Shown piece by piece: positions 8,775 through 16,142 of a stretch of DNA of 64,000 nt (the first letter of the stretch is position 1; the number at the start of each line of letters is the position of its first letter). A program made the translations under genes and the position numbers. The notes under the pieces are model-generated. The model saw only the letters and a list, made by a program, of their open reading frames with translations. It ran no database searches and was not told where the DNA came from. This DNA comes from Methylomusa anaerophila (GTDB lineage: Bacteria > Bacillota > Negativicutes > Sporomusales > Sporomusaceae): the NCBI RefSeq assembly GCF_003966895.1, contig NZ_AP018449.1, positions 3,613,501 through 3,677,500 of the forward strand. The letters run 5' to 3'.

Positions 8775-10136
8775 ATGGATTATCTTCATGTATCTAAACT
8801 TATGATAGTAATTGCAACGCTTTTAATGGACCTTATCTATGTTTATTTATATGCCCTTTACCGCGAACGCTTTGTGGGAATATGGGCTATAACTTGGACT
8901 ATTCTTCTTTTTAGAGTTGTCATATTTGATTCTGAATTATTCAACTGGGAGGAAGCATCCCTTGGCCCTTTATATTACCAAACATTTTACATTGTATGTA
9001 CTTTTCTTTTTAATTATGGAACACACCTTTTTATCAATCAGCCCCTTACAAAATATTGGTTTTATGGTCTTTGGCTAACAATAACTTTAAGTATTGCGGC
9101 TGATGTAAGCCAACTGCCATTACTCTACAAGCTGATACCCCCTACCTGGTTCGCCACCATTGTACTTATCTACGCAGGTTGGATTGTTATCAATGTTAAA
9201 ACGCGTGGAACAGGAAAATATATTGCCGGCTGGGCTTTAATTTTATGGGGGCTTTTGACCTGTTCAGTGCACTTTTTTGATTCAAATAACGAAATTTTAT
9301 CGTGGATCAACTTTGCTTGCGGCATATTACGTCTATTTATCGGGTGCGGTATGATGTTAGTGTATTTCGAAAAAACGCGGGCAGATTTAATTAGTAAAGA
9401 GGAAGCCTTGCGACAAACCAACCGTGAGCTTAATAACTTCTGTCATTCTGTAGCCCATGATTTAAAAGGCCCGTTATTATCGATTAATCAGCTCGCCGAA
9501 GAACTTGCAGGCGCAGATAACTTTAAACAGGACCAATATCCATTAATCCAGTATATTAAGGGCAAATCAGCAGAGCTGGTTAATATTACCGAGTATTTGC
9601 TTGAGCTTTCCCGGATGTCCCAAAAACAGCTAAAAATTGAAACGATTCAACTGGAGCCGTTGTTCTGCGATATTTATGCTGATCTGTTAGCGCTTCAGCC
9701 GGGAAGACAGGTGGATTTCAAGATAAGAAAGCTGCCTAAAATTTGTGGCGACCGCATAATGATAAAGCTGCTGGTGCGCAACATTCTTTCCAATGCGTTA
9801 AAATTTACCCGGAAGCGGGAGCTGGCAATCATTGAAGTCGACACGGAAGAAGTCGAAAACAATTATGTTATTTCCATAAAAGATAACGGCGCGGGCTTTG
9901 ATATGAGCGAATCTTCCCGGCTGTTTGGCATCTTTGAAAGGCTCCATCCCAGCAGGGACTTTGAAGGACATGGTGTAGGACTTACAATATGTCAAAAAAT
10001 TTTACAAAGACACAACGGCAAAGCTTGGCTGACAGGAAAGGTAGACGAAGGAGCTGTTTTTTCTTTTAGTTTTCCGAAAGATATGTCCAAGCAGCGCGTC
10101 TGGCCCGTACTCGTTGCACCGGATACAATAAATTAG
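8775..10136 (+). CDS. Membrane sensor histidine kinase
   Basis: A 453-residue kinase. The first ~200 residues contain six to seven hydrophobic helices with short loops and no recognisable extracytoplasmic domain, so the membrane bundle itself is probably the sensor. A short linker (residues ~200-220) leads to a HisKA dimerisation helix with phospho-acceptor His228 (HSVAHDLKGPL), the N box (RNILSNALKFTRK), G1 (IKDNGAGFDM), F box and G2 (GHGVGLTICQKIL). The whole catalytic core is intact. AAGGAG precedes the ATG at a somewhat long distance. There is no adjacent response regulator in the same orientation; the YesN-like regulator at 6114 is the nearest candidate. Confidence 0.9.
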   Translation: MDYLHVSKLMIVIATLLMDLIYVYLYALYRERFVGIWAITWTILLFRVVIFDSELFNWEEASLGPLYYQTFYIVCTFLFNYGTHLFINQPLTKYWFYGLWLTITLSIAADVSQLPLLYKLIPPTWFATIVLIYAGWIVINVKTRGTGKYIAGWALILWGLLTCSVHFFDSNNEILSWINFACGILRLFIGCGMMLVYFEKTRADLISKEEALRQTNRELNNFCHSVAHDLKGPLLSINQLAEELAGADNFKQDQYPLIQYIKGKSAELVNITEYLLELSRMSQKQLKIETIQLEPLFCDIYADLLALQPGRQVDFKIRKLPKICGDRIMIKLLVRNILSNALKFTRKRELAIIEVDTEEVENNYVISIKDNGAGFDMSESSRLFGIFERLHPSRDFEGHGVGLTICQKILQRHNGKAWLTGKVDEGAVFSFSFPKDMSKQRVWPVLVAPDTIN

Positions 10137-10447
10137 TGCTTCAGTAAATTATTATCACTAAAGGTGAATATTTCTACAGAAATTGCCATATCCCTCCTTT
10201 TATTCATAATTTTATATTATATTTTACAGCTTAGTAAATAAATGCAAAATTACCTGAAGGATATTTTTATTTTTATAATGCTTGTAATTATATCCTTATA
10301 ATATAATGTAAATTATAGCAATTATAATTTTTACATTGTTAACAAATTTTATCAATTTCAATATATATGTTTGTCCAAAAAGATAAATTTTCCTTGTTTA
10401 TAAAGTTTAAATTTTGCTTATAAAATTATTAAAAATTATTTAACGTA

Positions 10448-10476
10448 TTGACACTGGTGGAAGAGTATGTTATTCT
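10448..10476 (+). promoter_or_regulatory. Sigma-A promoter of the iron-type operon
   Basis: A consensus TTGACA (10448-10453), a 17-bp spacer and TATTCT (10471-10476) lie in a very AT-rich stretch (10141-10700). The -10 overlaps the Fur-like palindrome, the normal geometry for repression. Confidence 0.75.
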
Positions 10477-10503
10477 TTAAATGATAATTGTTATCATTTA
10501 AAG
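10475..10503. promoter_or_regulatory. Fur-like operator (perfect 29-bp palindrome)
   Basis: CTTTAAATGATAA-TTG-TTATCATTTAAAG is a perfect inverted repeat with 13-bp arms. Its core ATGATAATTGTTATCAT closely matches the ferric-uptake-regulator box, and it starts at the -10 of the promoter. A second, weaker Fur-like tract (AATGAGAATGAGTATT) lies at 10548-10563. The FeoB-associated protein encoded downstream agrees with iron control. Binding itself is not shown by sequence. Confidence 0.8.
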
Positions 10504-10589
10504 CCTTTTATATCTTTGCGGGGCAAAGTTTTTTATTTTATCAAATTAATGAGAATGAGTATTACTACTAATTAAATATAAGACAGGGG

Positions 10590-10684
10590 GTGAAAGATAT
10601 TATCAAAGGGGGGCGTGCATTTGCAGGCTTTTATCCATCTGTTTATGATCCTGATACCCGGTTAATAAATAAACCAAGTAAACT
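10590..10684 (+). CDS. Possible 31-codon leader ORF
   Basis: A GTG-initiated frame of 31 codons (MKDIIKGGRAFAGFYPSVYD...) ends at TGA 10684, directly before the HD-GYP gene. The G-rich AGGGGG sits immediately before the GTG, which is too close for a good ribosome site, so the reading frame may be accidental or a remnant of a lost operon gene. No family is recognised. Confidence 0.25.
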
Positions 10685-10708
10685 GTGACTGAATACAGGG
10701 AGAAATTT

Positions 10709-11347
10709 ATGTTGAACTGTTTTACACAGGAAGATTTACACGAGATTGTAGAGGCGCTAACTACGGCGCTGGATGCCAAAAACCCGTTTATGTGCGGCCA
10801 TTCGGAGCGGGTAGCCGAACTTTCCCTGTTATTAGCGACAGGAATGGGTTTGTCGCTTGCGGAACAGACAAGAATCCATATCGGTGCCCACTTGCATGAT
10901 GTCGGCAAAATCGGTGTTCCCGATATGATTCTTAATAAATCCGGCAAGTTGACGGAAGCAGAATTCGCCCTGATCCGTCAGCATCCCGAAATTGGGGATA
11001 AGATTGTCGGCAAGGTCCAGGTTCTTCAGTCTGTTGCCGATATCGTGCGCCATCACCATGAGCGGTTTGACGGCAACGGTTACCCTGACAGACTGTCCGG
11101 TGAAAAGATATCACTGGGCGCTAGGATCGTGGCTGTTGCGGACGCTTTTGATGCCATGACCAGTACCCGGACCTACCGCCCGGCGCTTAGTTTTAACGTG
11201 ACAATGAACGAGATGCGGCGCTGCCGGGGCAGTCAGTTTGATCCGGATGTTGTTGATGCTTTAATCACCCTGGCTGCGAAAGGGAAACTACTGGCGGGTG
11301 GAACTGGTTTATGCCAAGAGATCCAAGAGATCACGGTTGGTTTTTGA
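10709..11347 (+). CDS. HD-GYP domain phosphodiesterase-like protein
   Basis: A 212-residue stand-alone HD-GYP domain; the family hydrolyses cyclic di-GMP. Visible motifs: His31 in GHSER, His63-Asp64 in HLHDVGKIG, His92 in RQHPEIG, HHHERFDGNGYP (residues 115-126, with the GYP triad), Asp145 in VADAFDAMTSTRTYRP. All metal-binding positions appear present. I chose ATG 10709 over the in-frame GTG at 10685 because AGGGAG lies 6 nt before it. There is no N-terminal sensor or receiver domain, so activity would be set by expression. It is the first clear gene after the Fur-like box and is followed by a FeoB-associated protein, which suggests expression under iron limitation. Confidence 0.88.
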   Translation: MLNCFTQEDLHEIVEALTTALDAKNPFMCGHSERVAELSLLLATGMGLSLAEQTRIHIGAHLHDVGKIGVPDMILNKSGKLTEAEFALIRQHPEIGDKIVGKVQVLQSVADIVRHHHERFDGNGYPDRLSGEKISLGARIVAVADAFDAMTSTRTYRPALSFNVTMNEMRRCRGSQFDPDVVDALITLAAKGKLLAGGTGLCQEIQEITVGF

Positions 11348-11412
11348 GGAGAAACTTAGAACAGGCAAGTATATTGGTTCTACGCATAACAAATATTTGG
11401 AGGAGGCCTGAA

Positions 11413-11577
11413 ATGGAAACGGTAGTTTTAGGTGGAATCGGTGCAGCCGCACTCGGATACATGGTTTATCTGGTTTGGCGGGCTATTAACGGCAAGGATG
11501 TTTGTAATTGCGGCAGTAACTCGTGTCATGAATCTGCTGAAAGTTGCCGTTGTAAATCAGGGAATTTGCCGAAATAA
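11413..11577 (+). CDS. FeoB-associated Cys-rich membrane protein
   Basis: A 54-residue protein: one transmembrane helix (residues ~3-19, VVLGGIGAAALGYMVYLVWR) followed by a Cys-rich tail (CNCGSNSCHESAESCRCKSG, six Cys). This layout is typical of the small FeoB-associated proteins found after feoB in Firmicutes and thought to assist ferrous iron uptake or oxidoreduction at the membrane. GGAGG lies 8 nt before the ATG. Here no feoA or feoB accompanies it; it sits 65 bp behind the HD-GYP gene, probably in the same Fur-controlled operon. Confidence 0.8.
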   Translation: METVVLGGIGAAALGYMVYLVWRAINGKDVCNCGSNSCHESAESCRCKSGNLPK

Positions 11578-11644
11578 TTAACTTTATATTTATTATATAT
11601 TTATAAGGAAACTTTCGGCGCATTATTAACAAGAAAACAAAGAG

Positions 11645-11675
11645 AGCCAGCATTTACGCAAGCGGGATGCTGGCT
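11645..11675 (+). terminator. Terminator of the HD-GYP/FeoB-associated operon
   Basis: AGCCAGCAT / ATGCTGGCT inverted repeat with a 13-nt loop, followed by AATTTTAT, 67 bp after the FeoB-associated gene. Confidence 0.65.
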
Positions 11676-11766
11676 AATTTTATGGGAGTATGCTGTTTTA
11701 ATTTATAATACGATTTTATATAATTGCCGTCAAATGGCTTATATACGGCTTTAGCCAATTTCGAAG

Positions 11767-11858
11767 ACACCCACTTCTATAAGTGGGTGTTACCACTTCC
11801 AAACTTCGGTGGGGGTAGAGTCCCCCACCGAAGCCCCGAAGTTTAGCAGAAGCTAAAC
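11767..11858. repeat. Three consecutive hairpins, possible IS200/IS605-type remnant
   Basis: Three perfect inverted repeats follow each other: ACACCCACTT/AAGTGGGTGT (11767-11790), CTTCGGTGGGGG/CCCCCACCGAAG (11804-11833) and GTTTAGC/GCTAAAC (11841-11858). Outer arms AAACTTCGG/CCGAAGTTT nest around the second. The first hairpin is of the kind seen near IS200/IS605 element ends. No transposase or TnpB is present; the stretch could also serve as terminator for the minus-strand dehydrogenase ending at 11863. Confidence 0.55.
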
Positions 11859-11862
11859 GAGT

Positions 11863-12981
11863 TCACTTTTTTGTAAGATTTACAATTACTTTGCAATTAT
11901 TCGTTTGGATTTCTTCACTATTTTCCAACAGCGCATTTACTTCTTCCAGTCCATCCACAACAGTGGTTACTACTTCACCCAGGTCAAGCCGGCCGGCTTT
12001 GTACAAATTCAGAATACTGCTAAATGCTCCGCATAGATGCCCGCGGGATCCTTTTAGATTGATTTCATTGGTGATCATATAATCTACATCGGTTATGGAA
12101 AGAGGATTGCCGCTTCTTGCGAGAAGGACAACATGTCCATTGGCATTAATCTTATGAAATATTTTTTTTACATTATCCAGATTTCCCGACGATTCAATCA
12201 CCACGTCAACACTGGGCGGGCATATTTCAAAAAATTCCTCGATATCATACACTCTGTCTGCCCATTTTCTGGCAAAATCTCTGCGGTATTTAAGCGGCTC
12301 AACAAGATATACTTCTGAGGCGCCAAAGGCTATCTTACTCAGGATTGCCGAAAACGCTCCAATTGGTCCGCCGCCAAAAACAACAACAACGTCGCCGCCT
12401 TTAACCATGGCATTTTCACAAGCGACATATGCTACTCCTGCGGGTTCAACACATGCGACTGCGATTAAGTCCTGTTCGTTTTTTACATAATCAGTGATAT
12501 TATGAGCTAGTTTAGCCGGCACATCCACAACCGTGCCCAGCAACCCATCCTTTTCCAGCCCTAACAACAGCGCATTGCGGCATTGGTTGAAATGGCCTTT
12601 CCTGCATACATCACAAGTATTGCAGACGAGGATTGATTCAAAGGTTACGTACATATCGGGTTTTATATTTTTAACATTTGCCCCGACTTCCAAAACCTTC
12701 CCTACTCCTTCATGCCCGATTATGCGTCCTTCTTTCGGAATGGAAAGGGGGGCAGTGCAGCATATATATCCAGTTTCCGGATTGTTTGTCGTTAAATGCA
12801 CATCGGTGCCGCAAATACCGACATAAAGCATTTCAACCCTTATTTCATCAGGATTCACTAATCCCAAACATCTCTCTTCAATAGAAATCTGAGTGTTTTT
12901 ATAAATCTGATTGGGCTTGGGGTTTTCAACTCCTTTCATAGGGTCTTCATCAGCTTTTACCAAAAGCACTTTTGTTTTCAT
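11863..12981 (-). CDS. Zinc-dependent medium-chain alcohol/polyol dehydrogenase
   Basis: A 372-residue MDR-family enzyme, NAD(P)-dependent. The GroES-like catalytic part has the zinc ligand motif GICGTDVH, GHEGVGKVLEVG, and the four-Cys structural zinc lobe (CNTCDVCRKGHFNQC). The Rossmann part begins with VVVVFGGGPIGAFSAIL. It resembles threonine/sorbitol-type dehydrogenases, but the true substrate cannot be read from the sequence. AAAGGAAG precedes the ATG by about 11 nt. It stands alone, convergent with the iron operon. Confidence 0.85.
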   Translation of the reverse strand: MKTKVLLVKADEDPMKGVENPKPNQIYKNTQISIEERCLGLVNPDEIRVEMLYVGICGTDVHLTTNNPETGYICCTAPLSIPKEGRIIGHEGVGKVLEVGANVKNIKPDMYVTFESILVCNTCDVCRKGHFNQCRNALLLGLEKDGLLGTVVDVPAKLAHNITDYVKNEQDLIAVACVEPAGVAYVACENAMVKGGDVVVVFGGGPIGAFSAILSKIAFGASEVYLVEPLKYRRDFARKWADRVYDIEEFFEICPPSVDVVIESSGNLDNVKKIFHKINANGHVVLLARSGNPLSITDVDYMITNEINLKGSRGHLCGAFSSILNLYKAGRLDLGEVVTTVVDGLEEVNALLENSEEIQTNNCKVIVNLTKK

Positions 12982-13315
12982 AGGGCATAACTTCCTTTCT
13001 CAATAGTATTTCTGGTACGGAGGGGCAGGTACATTGTCCCTTGCAGATGGGTAGATCACACTTGCCCGAGTGGTAAATCTGGCCCACAACTTCACTATTC
13101 AACCGAGATTCCTGTAAGGGCCGTTATTTGCCAAATTGCAACATTTTACGACTTTGACGTCACAGTATCATTTTACCATTCCGTCTATGCCGCTTCCAGT
13201 TAAATTTAGATAACACAAAGCGAGGATTTTTTGTTGATTTCAGTTGCATATAGGAATAAAATCAAAATTAAATATAAATCACTTTACTTACTTTATGAAT
13301 GGAGGCCTAATCTTA
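12982..13315. other. Intergenic stretch without recognised feature
   Basis: Divergent region between the dehydrogenase and the GNAT gene. I see no coding frame with a ribosome site, no strong promoter match and no extended palindrome. Confidence 0.5.
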
Positions 13316-13813
13316 ATGGTGGCAGATTTAAAATACCGTGAAATGAGGCCGGATGAAATTCAACAGGTCTCCGACATGGTGAAAGCAGTATTTGATCAGT
13401 TTGTTGCCCCCGGCTTTTCGCAACAAGGGGTTTGTGAGTTCTATAAATATGTTCAGCCAGAGCGCATTTTGCAGCGATTACAGGAAGATCTAAGTTTTAT
13501 TTTGCTTGCTGAAAATCTGGGGAATATGGGTAACGGCGATAAAAAGATAGTCGGTGTAATTGAGATGAAGAGAGCTTGTCATGTCGCTCTCTTATTCACA
13601 GACGGAAATTATCACCGTCTTGGAGTAGCTAAGACTTTATTTCAACTGTCACTGGACAAGTTACGGGCAACCGGTTTGAAAGTAAATATTTGTACTGTCA
13701 ACTCTTCGCCTTACGCGGTAGAGGCCTATAAGCGGCTTGGTTTTTGCCCGACTAAATGTGAGCAAGAAAAATATGGTGTACGGTTTGTTCCCATGGAAAT
13801 ATTTTTTGTGTGA
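13316..13813 (+). CDS. GNAT family N-acetyltransferase
   Basis: A 165-residue acetyltransferase. The GNAT fold is seen from ADLKYREMRPDEIQQVSDMV at the start, through a central strand (KIVGVIEMKRACHVALLFTD) and the acetyl-CoA loop (HRLGVAKTLFQLSLDKLRAT, resembling R-x-x-G-x-G/A), to the terminal NSSPYAVEAYKRLGFCPTKC. The acceptor substrate is unknown. ATG 13316 is preferred because GGAGG lies 10 nt upstream; earlier in-frame starts lack a site. A palindromic repeat copy lies 28 bp after its stop. Confidence 0.85.
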   Translation: MVADLKYREMRPDEIQQVSDMVKAVFDQFVAPGFSQQGVCEFYKYVQPERILQRLQEDLSFILLAENLGNMGNGDKKIVGVIEMKRACHVALLFTDGNYHRLGVAKTLFQLSLDKLRATGLKVNICTVNSSPYAVEAYKRLGFCPTKCEQEKYGVRFVPMEIFFV

Positions 13814-13841
13814 ATATTACCTTTCTATAGTCTATAAGGAA

Positions 13842-13909
13842 CGCCTTAAAGAATTGAAATTATATCCCTCAGCTTATCCTAACACCCGGATGGTCAATTC
13901 TTTAAGGCG
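13842..13909. repeat. Palindromic repeat family, copy A (internal deletion form)
   Basis: Outer arms CGCCTTAAAGAATTG / CAATTCTTTAAGGCG (15 bp, perfect) enclose CAGCTTATCCTAACACCCGGATG, matching the right inner half of copies at 41101 and 53720. The left inner arm is missing. It may act as a terminator of the GNAT gene. Confidence 0.75.
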
Positions 13910-13984
13910 ACATATATATTATAATGAACCCAGCCTTTTAACTTGACGGTCCACTGGTCCGCTACTGGCAAACATGTTATAATT

Positions 13985-14061
13985 ATTTCACTAGGTTTTC
14001 ACAAGCTTTTTACAAGCTTTTTATAAGCTTTTCACGAACTTTTCACGAACTTTTCACTAGG
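13985..14061 (+). repeat. Seven 11-bp tandem repeats
   Basis: Seven consecutive 11-bp units of consensus TTTTCACRAGC/TTTTCACGAAC fill the leader just before the ribosome site of the 14087 gene. The first and last units read TTTCACTAGG, so the array is symmetric in composition. Spacing close to a DNA helical turn suggests a protein-binding array or a slippage-generated tract. Confidence 0.85.
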
Positions 14062-14086
14062 TTCATTAATAAAGGAGTTTTCATAA

Positions 14087-15673
14087 TTGATGACTAACAA
14101 TAACCCTGATGAAATAAAGAATGTATATGATGAGGTTCACTTGTTTTTCGAACAGGAATTAGAATGCCCGGCAGTGCTTAAACGGGAATGGGTTGAAGGA
14201 TTTCTTCGCCAAAAGGCCTGGCAAGGGGTTCAGGATGAGTCGTTACGGGATATCTGGAGAAACTTGCAGATGTTTATTCTATATATGTCTTACTCTGGCG
14301 ACAGTGATATTGAGGATATTGGCGTATCCGAATATAGTTTGGCGATAGAATGGATGATCGTCCAGATTGAGGGATTCAAGGCGGACATAAAAACAGTACG
14401 GCATTTTTTTGAAGTACTTCAGGATTTTTATTTATTTCTCGCCGGCCGCAAAATGCTTACCGATTCCGGTGAATTGAAAAAAGCGGCGGAATATATGACC
14501 GGCGGTAAAAAATTAAGATTTTACGATTCGGCTGAGCATTTGGAGCAGCTTGACGATGACATTAACAATAAATTCGCCAGGAATCGATTGATTGTACCTG
14601 AAGAAATTGGGCGGATTGTGGGTGAGGCGGTTGAACGCCTTATGCTAAAATTCAGTTCTTATTTTCAACAGGATGGTTTTGTTGACGATTTTGACCGGGC
14701 GCTTATGCTGTATCTCGGCCCAATGGTGCAGATACCCGACCGGGATGAAGAAAACGACGATGACTTTTGGTTAGGTTTCTGGGATTATTTTTTATTTGAT
14801 TATCATTTGTTAGCTAATGATCTTACCCCGCTCAATAAGTTCAAAGAAGCTTACGCTGACAGGCTTTCCACCGAGGAACGCAAAATCCTGTCCGAACTTA
14901 TGAGTGCCCGGTTTACCGTATTTTATATTGAAAGTATTATTAATCAGGATTGGGTGGAGTGCGTTAACTTGTTGACGGACGAAAGATTTCGTTTGCCCAA
15001 CCCGAACTTTGATTACAAAGTGAGCAAAAAAATGTTGTTCTTCGGACATATCTTCTTTCAAGAACGTGAACAGGAACTGGTAATGATCAATTTCATCACG
15101 AGTGTAGAAATCAGCACTAATCTTCGCCGGCGTATAAAAGAGGAAATTGCCCGCCAAAAAGCCATATTTGATATTCAAAAGCCAGGAGCCAGCTGGAGTG
15201 AGTTTTTAGAACGTCATGCCAATGCCATACGGCATACAATCGATTTGCTGGCTACTTGGGCCAAAGTCAATGTCACCCCCTATACCCATATTGAACATAC
15301 TTTTCCCAAGATTGAAGAAAAATGCAGACCCAACCTTGCGGTGTCGCAGGTAATCGCTGGATTTATGCCAAAATTATCGTATTCACATCATGACGTTATG
15401 CTGGCGCAACAATTGTGGGATGATTTTAGTCAGCTTACCTGTGTTACTGTTCGCAAGCCCGAGGTATGGGCGGCTGCGGTAATCTACGCGTATTCGCAAA
15501 TTAATTCTTCCGAGGCCGGGGTTTCCCTTGATATTCTGGCTGAGGAACTGGGAGTGAGTAAGTCCGGTGTCAGCCAAAACCGGAACAGGATTGCCGATAT
15601 TCTTGAATTGAAACCGTTCGATCCCCGCTATTTGAGCGAAGAAGGCCTAATACATTTGCTGTATAGCTCGTAG
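14087..15673 (+). CDS. Uncharacterised 528-residue protein with DUF6398-like C-terminal region
   Basis: A large soluble, mostly helical, acidic protein. No catalytic motif is recognised in residues 1-400. The last ~120 residues (RKPEVWAAAVIYAYSQINSS followed by LAEELGVSKSGVSQNRNRIA) look like a cyclin-fold/helix-turn-helix unit of the DUF6398 kind, which often sits in SEC-C-type proteins of unknown role and would permit nucleic-acid binding. AAAGGAG lies 9 nt before TTG 14087 and 12 nt before ATG 14090, so either may be the start. It is followed 47 bp later by a zinc-ribbon membrane protein, likely in the same transcript. Confidence 0.65.
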   Translation: MMTNNNPDEIKNVYDEVHLFFEQELECPAVLKREWVEGFLRQKAWQGVQDESLRDIWRNLQMFILYMSYSGDSDIEDIGVSEYSLAIEWMIVQIEGFKADIKTVRHFFEVLQDFYLFLAGRKMLTDSGELKKAAEYMTGGKKLRFYDSAEHLEQLDDDINNKFARNRLIVPEEIGRIVGEAVERLMLKFSSYFQQDGFVDDFDRALMLYLGPMVQIPDRDEENDDDFWLGFWDYFLFDYHLLANDLTPLNKFKEAYADRLSTEERKILSELMSARFTVFYIESIINQDWVECVNLLTDERFRLPNPNFDYKVSKKMLFFGHIFFQEREQELVMINFITSVEISTNLRRRIKEEIARQKAIFDIQKPGASWSEFLERHANAIRHTIDLLATWAKVNVTPYTHIEHTFPKIEEKCRPNLAVSQVIAGFMPKLSYSHHDVMLAQQLWDDFSQLTCVTVRKPEVWAAAVIYAYSQINSSEAGVSLDILAEELGVSKSGVSQNRNRIADILELKPFDPRYLSEEGLIHLLYSS

Positions 15674-15720
15674 TATTAGTATTACATCTATATACGATAG
15701 AAGGTTAGAAGGTGAAATGA

Positions 15721-16086
15721 ATGCGATGCAGTAGCTGTGGCGCCGACCTTGATGAACAAAATGAAGTTTGTCCCCATTGCCGCATGGGATCCGAGGTAAA
15801 GCCCTTGTCCAAGCGGGAACGAGACAATTTTGACGGCCTTACTATCGAAGAAGAGAAGACTAAGAGCGGCAAATATTATGAATACCGTGAAGAAAGCCCT
15901 AGCCATCGTATTCATGTGCGACAGATTAATCTTAACTTTGGGTTAACCGGACTGCTGGGCAAACTTACTATTCTTGCTTTCCTTATCTTCGTATTCGGCG
16001 TGGTGTTCTTCGTGGCCTTGCCGTTACTCTTTCTCTTGGCAATTGCCGGCAGCATTGTGTGGTTCCTTTTCTTGAGACGCAGATGA
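15721..16086 (+). CDS. Zinc-ribbon membrane protein
   Basis: A 121-residue protein with an N-terminal zinc ribbon (CSSCGADLDEQNEVCPHC: two CxxC knuckles), a charged linker, and two closely spaced hydrophobic segments at the C-terminus (residues ~80-117) ending in LRRR. The ribbon is cytoplasmic by the positive-inside rule if the two segments form a hairpin. No function is known. It follows the 14087 gene with a weak AAGGTGAA ribosome site. Confidence 0.75.
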   Translation: MRCSSCGADLDEQNEVCPHCRMGSEVKPLSKRERDNFDGLTIEEEKTKSGKYYEYREESPSHRIHVRQINLNFGLTGLLGKLTILAFLIFVFGVVFFVALPLLFLLAIAGSIVWFLFLRRR

Positions 16087-16104
16087 GGCTGTTGTGAATT
16101 CGCA

Positions 16105-16142
16105 AAATATTATCCACCTGCCATTAGCAGGTGGATAATATT
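16105..16142. terminator. Shared convergent terminator
   Basis: Arms AATATTATCCACCTG / CAGGTGGATAATATT followed by TTTTTGC. The hairpin overlaps the 3' end of nadE on the minus strand (stop at 16124-16126) and terminates the zinc-ribbon gene on the plus strand. Confidence 0.8.

Noticed and set aside
13985..14061. CRISPR-like array
   Set aside because: Units are 11 bp and contiguous, without spacers.
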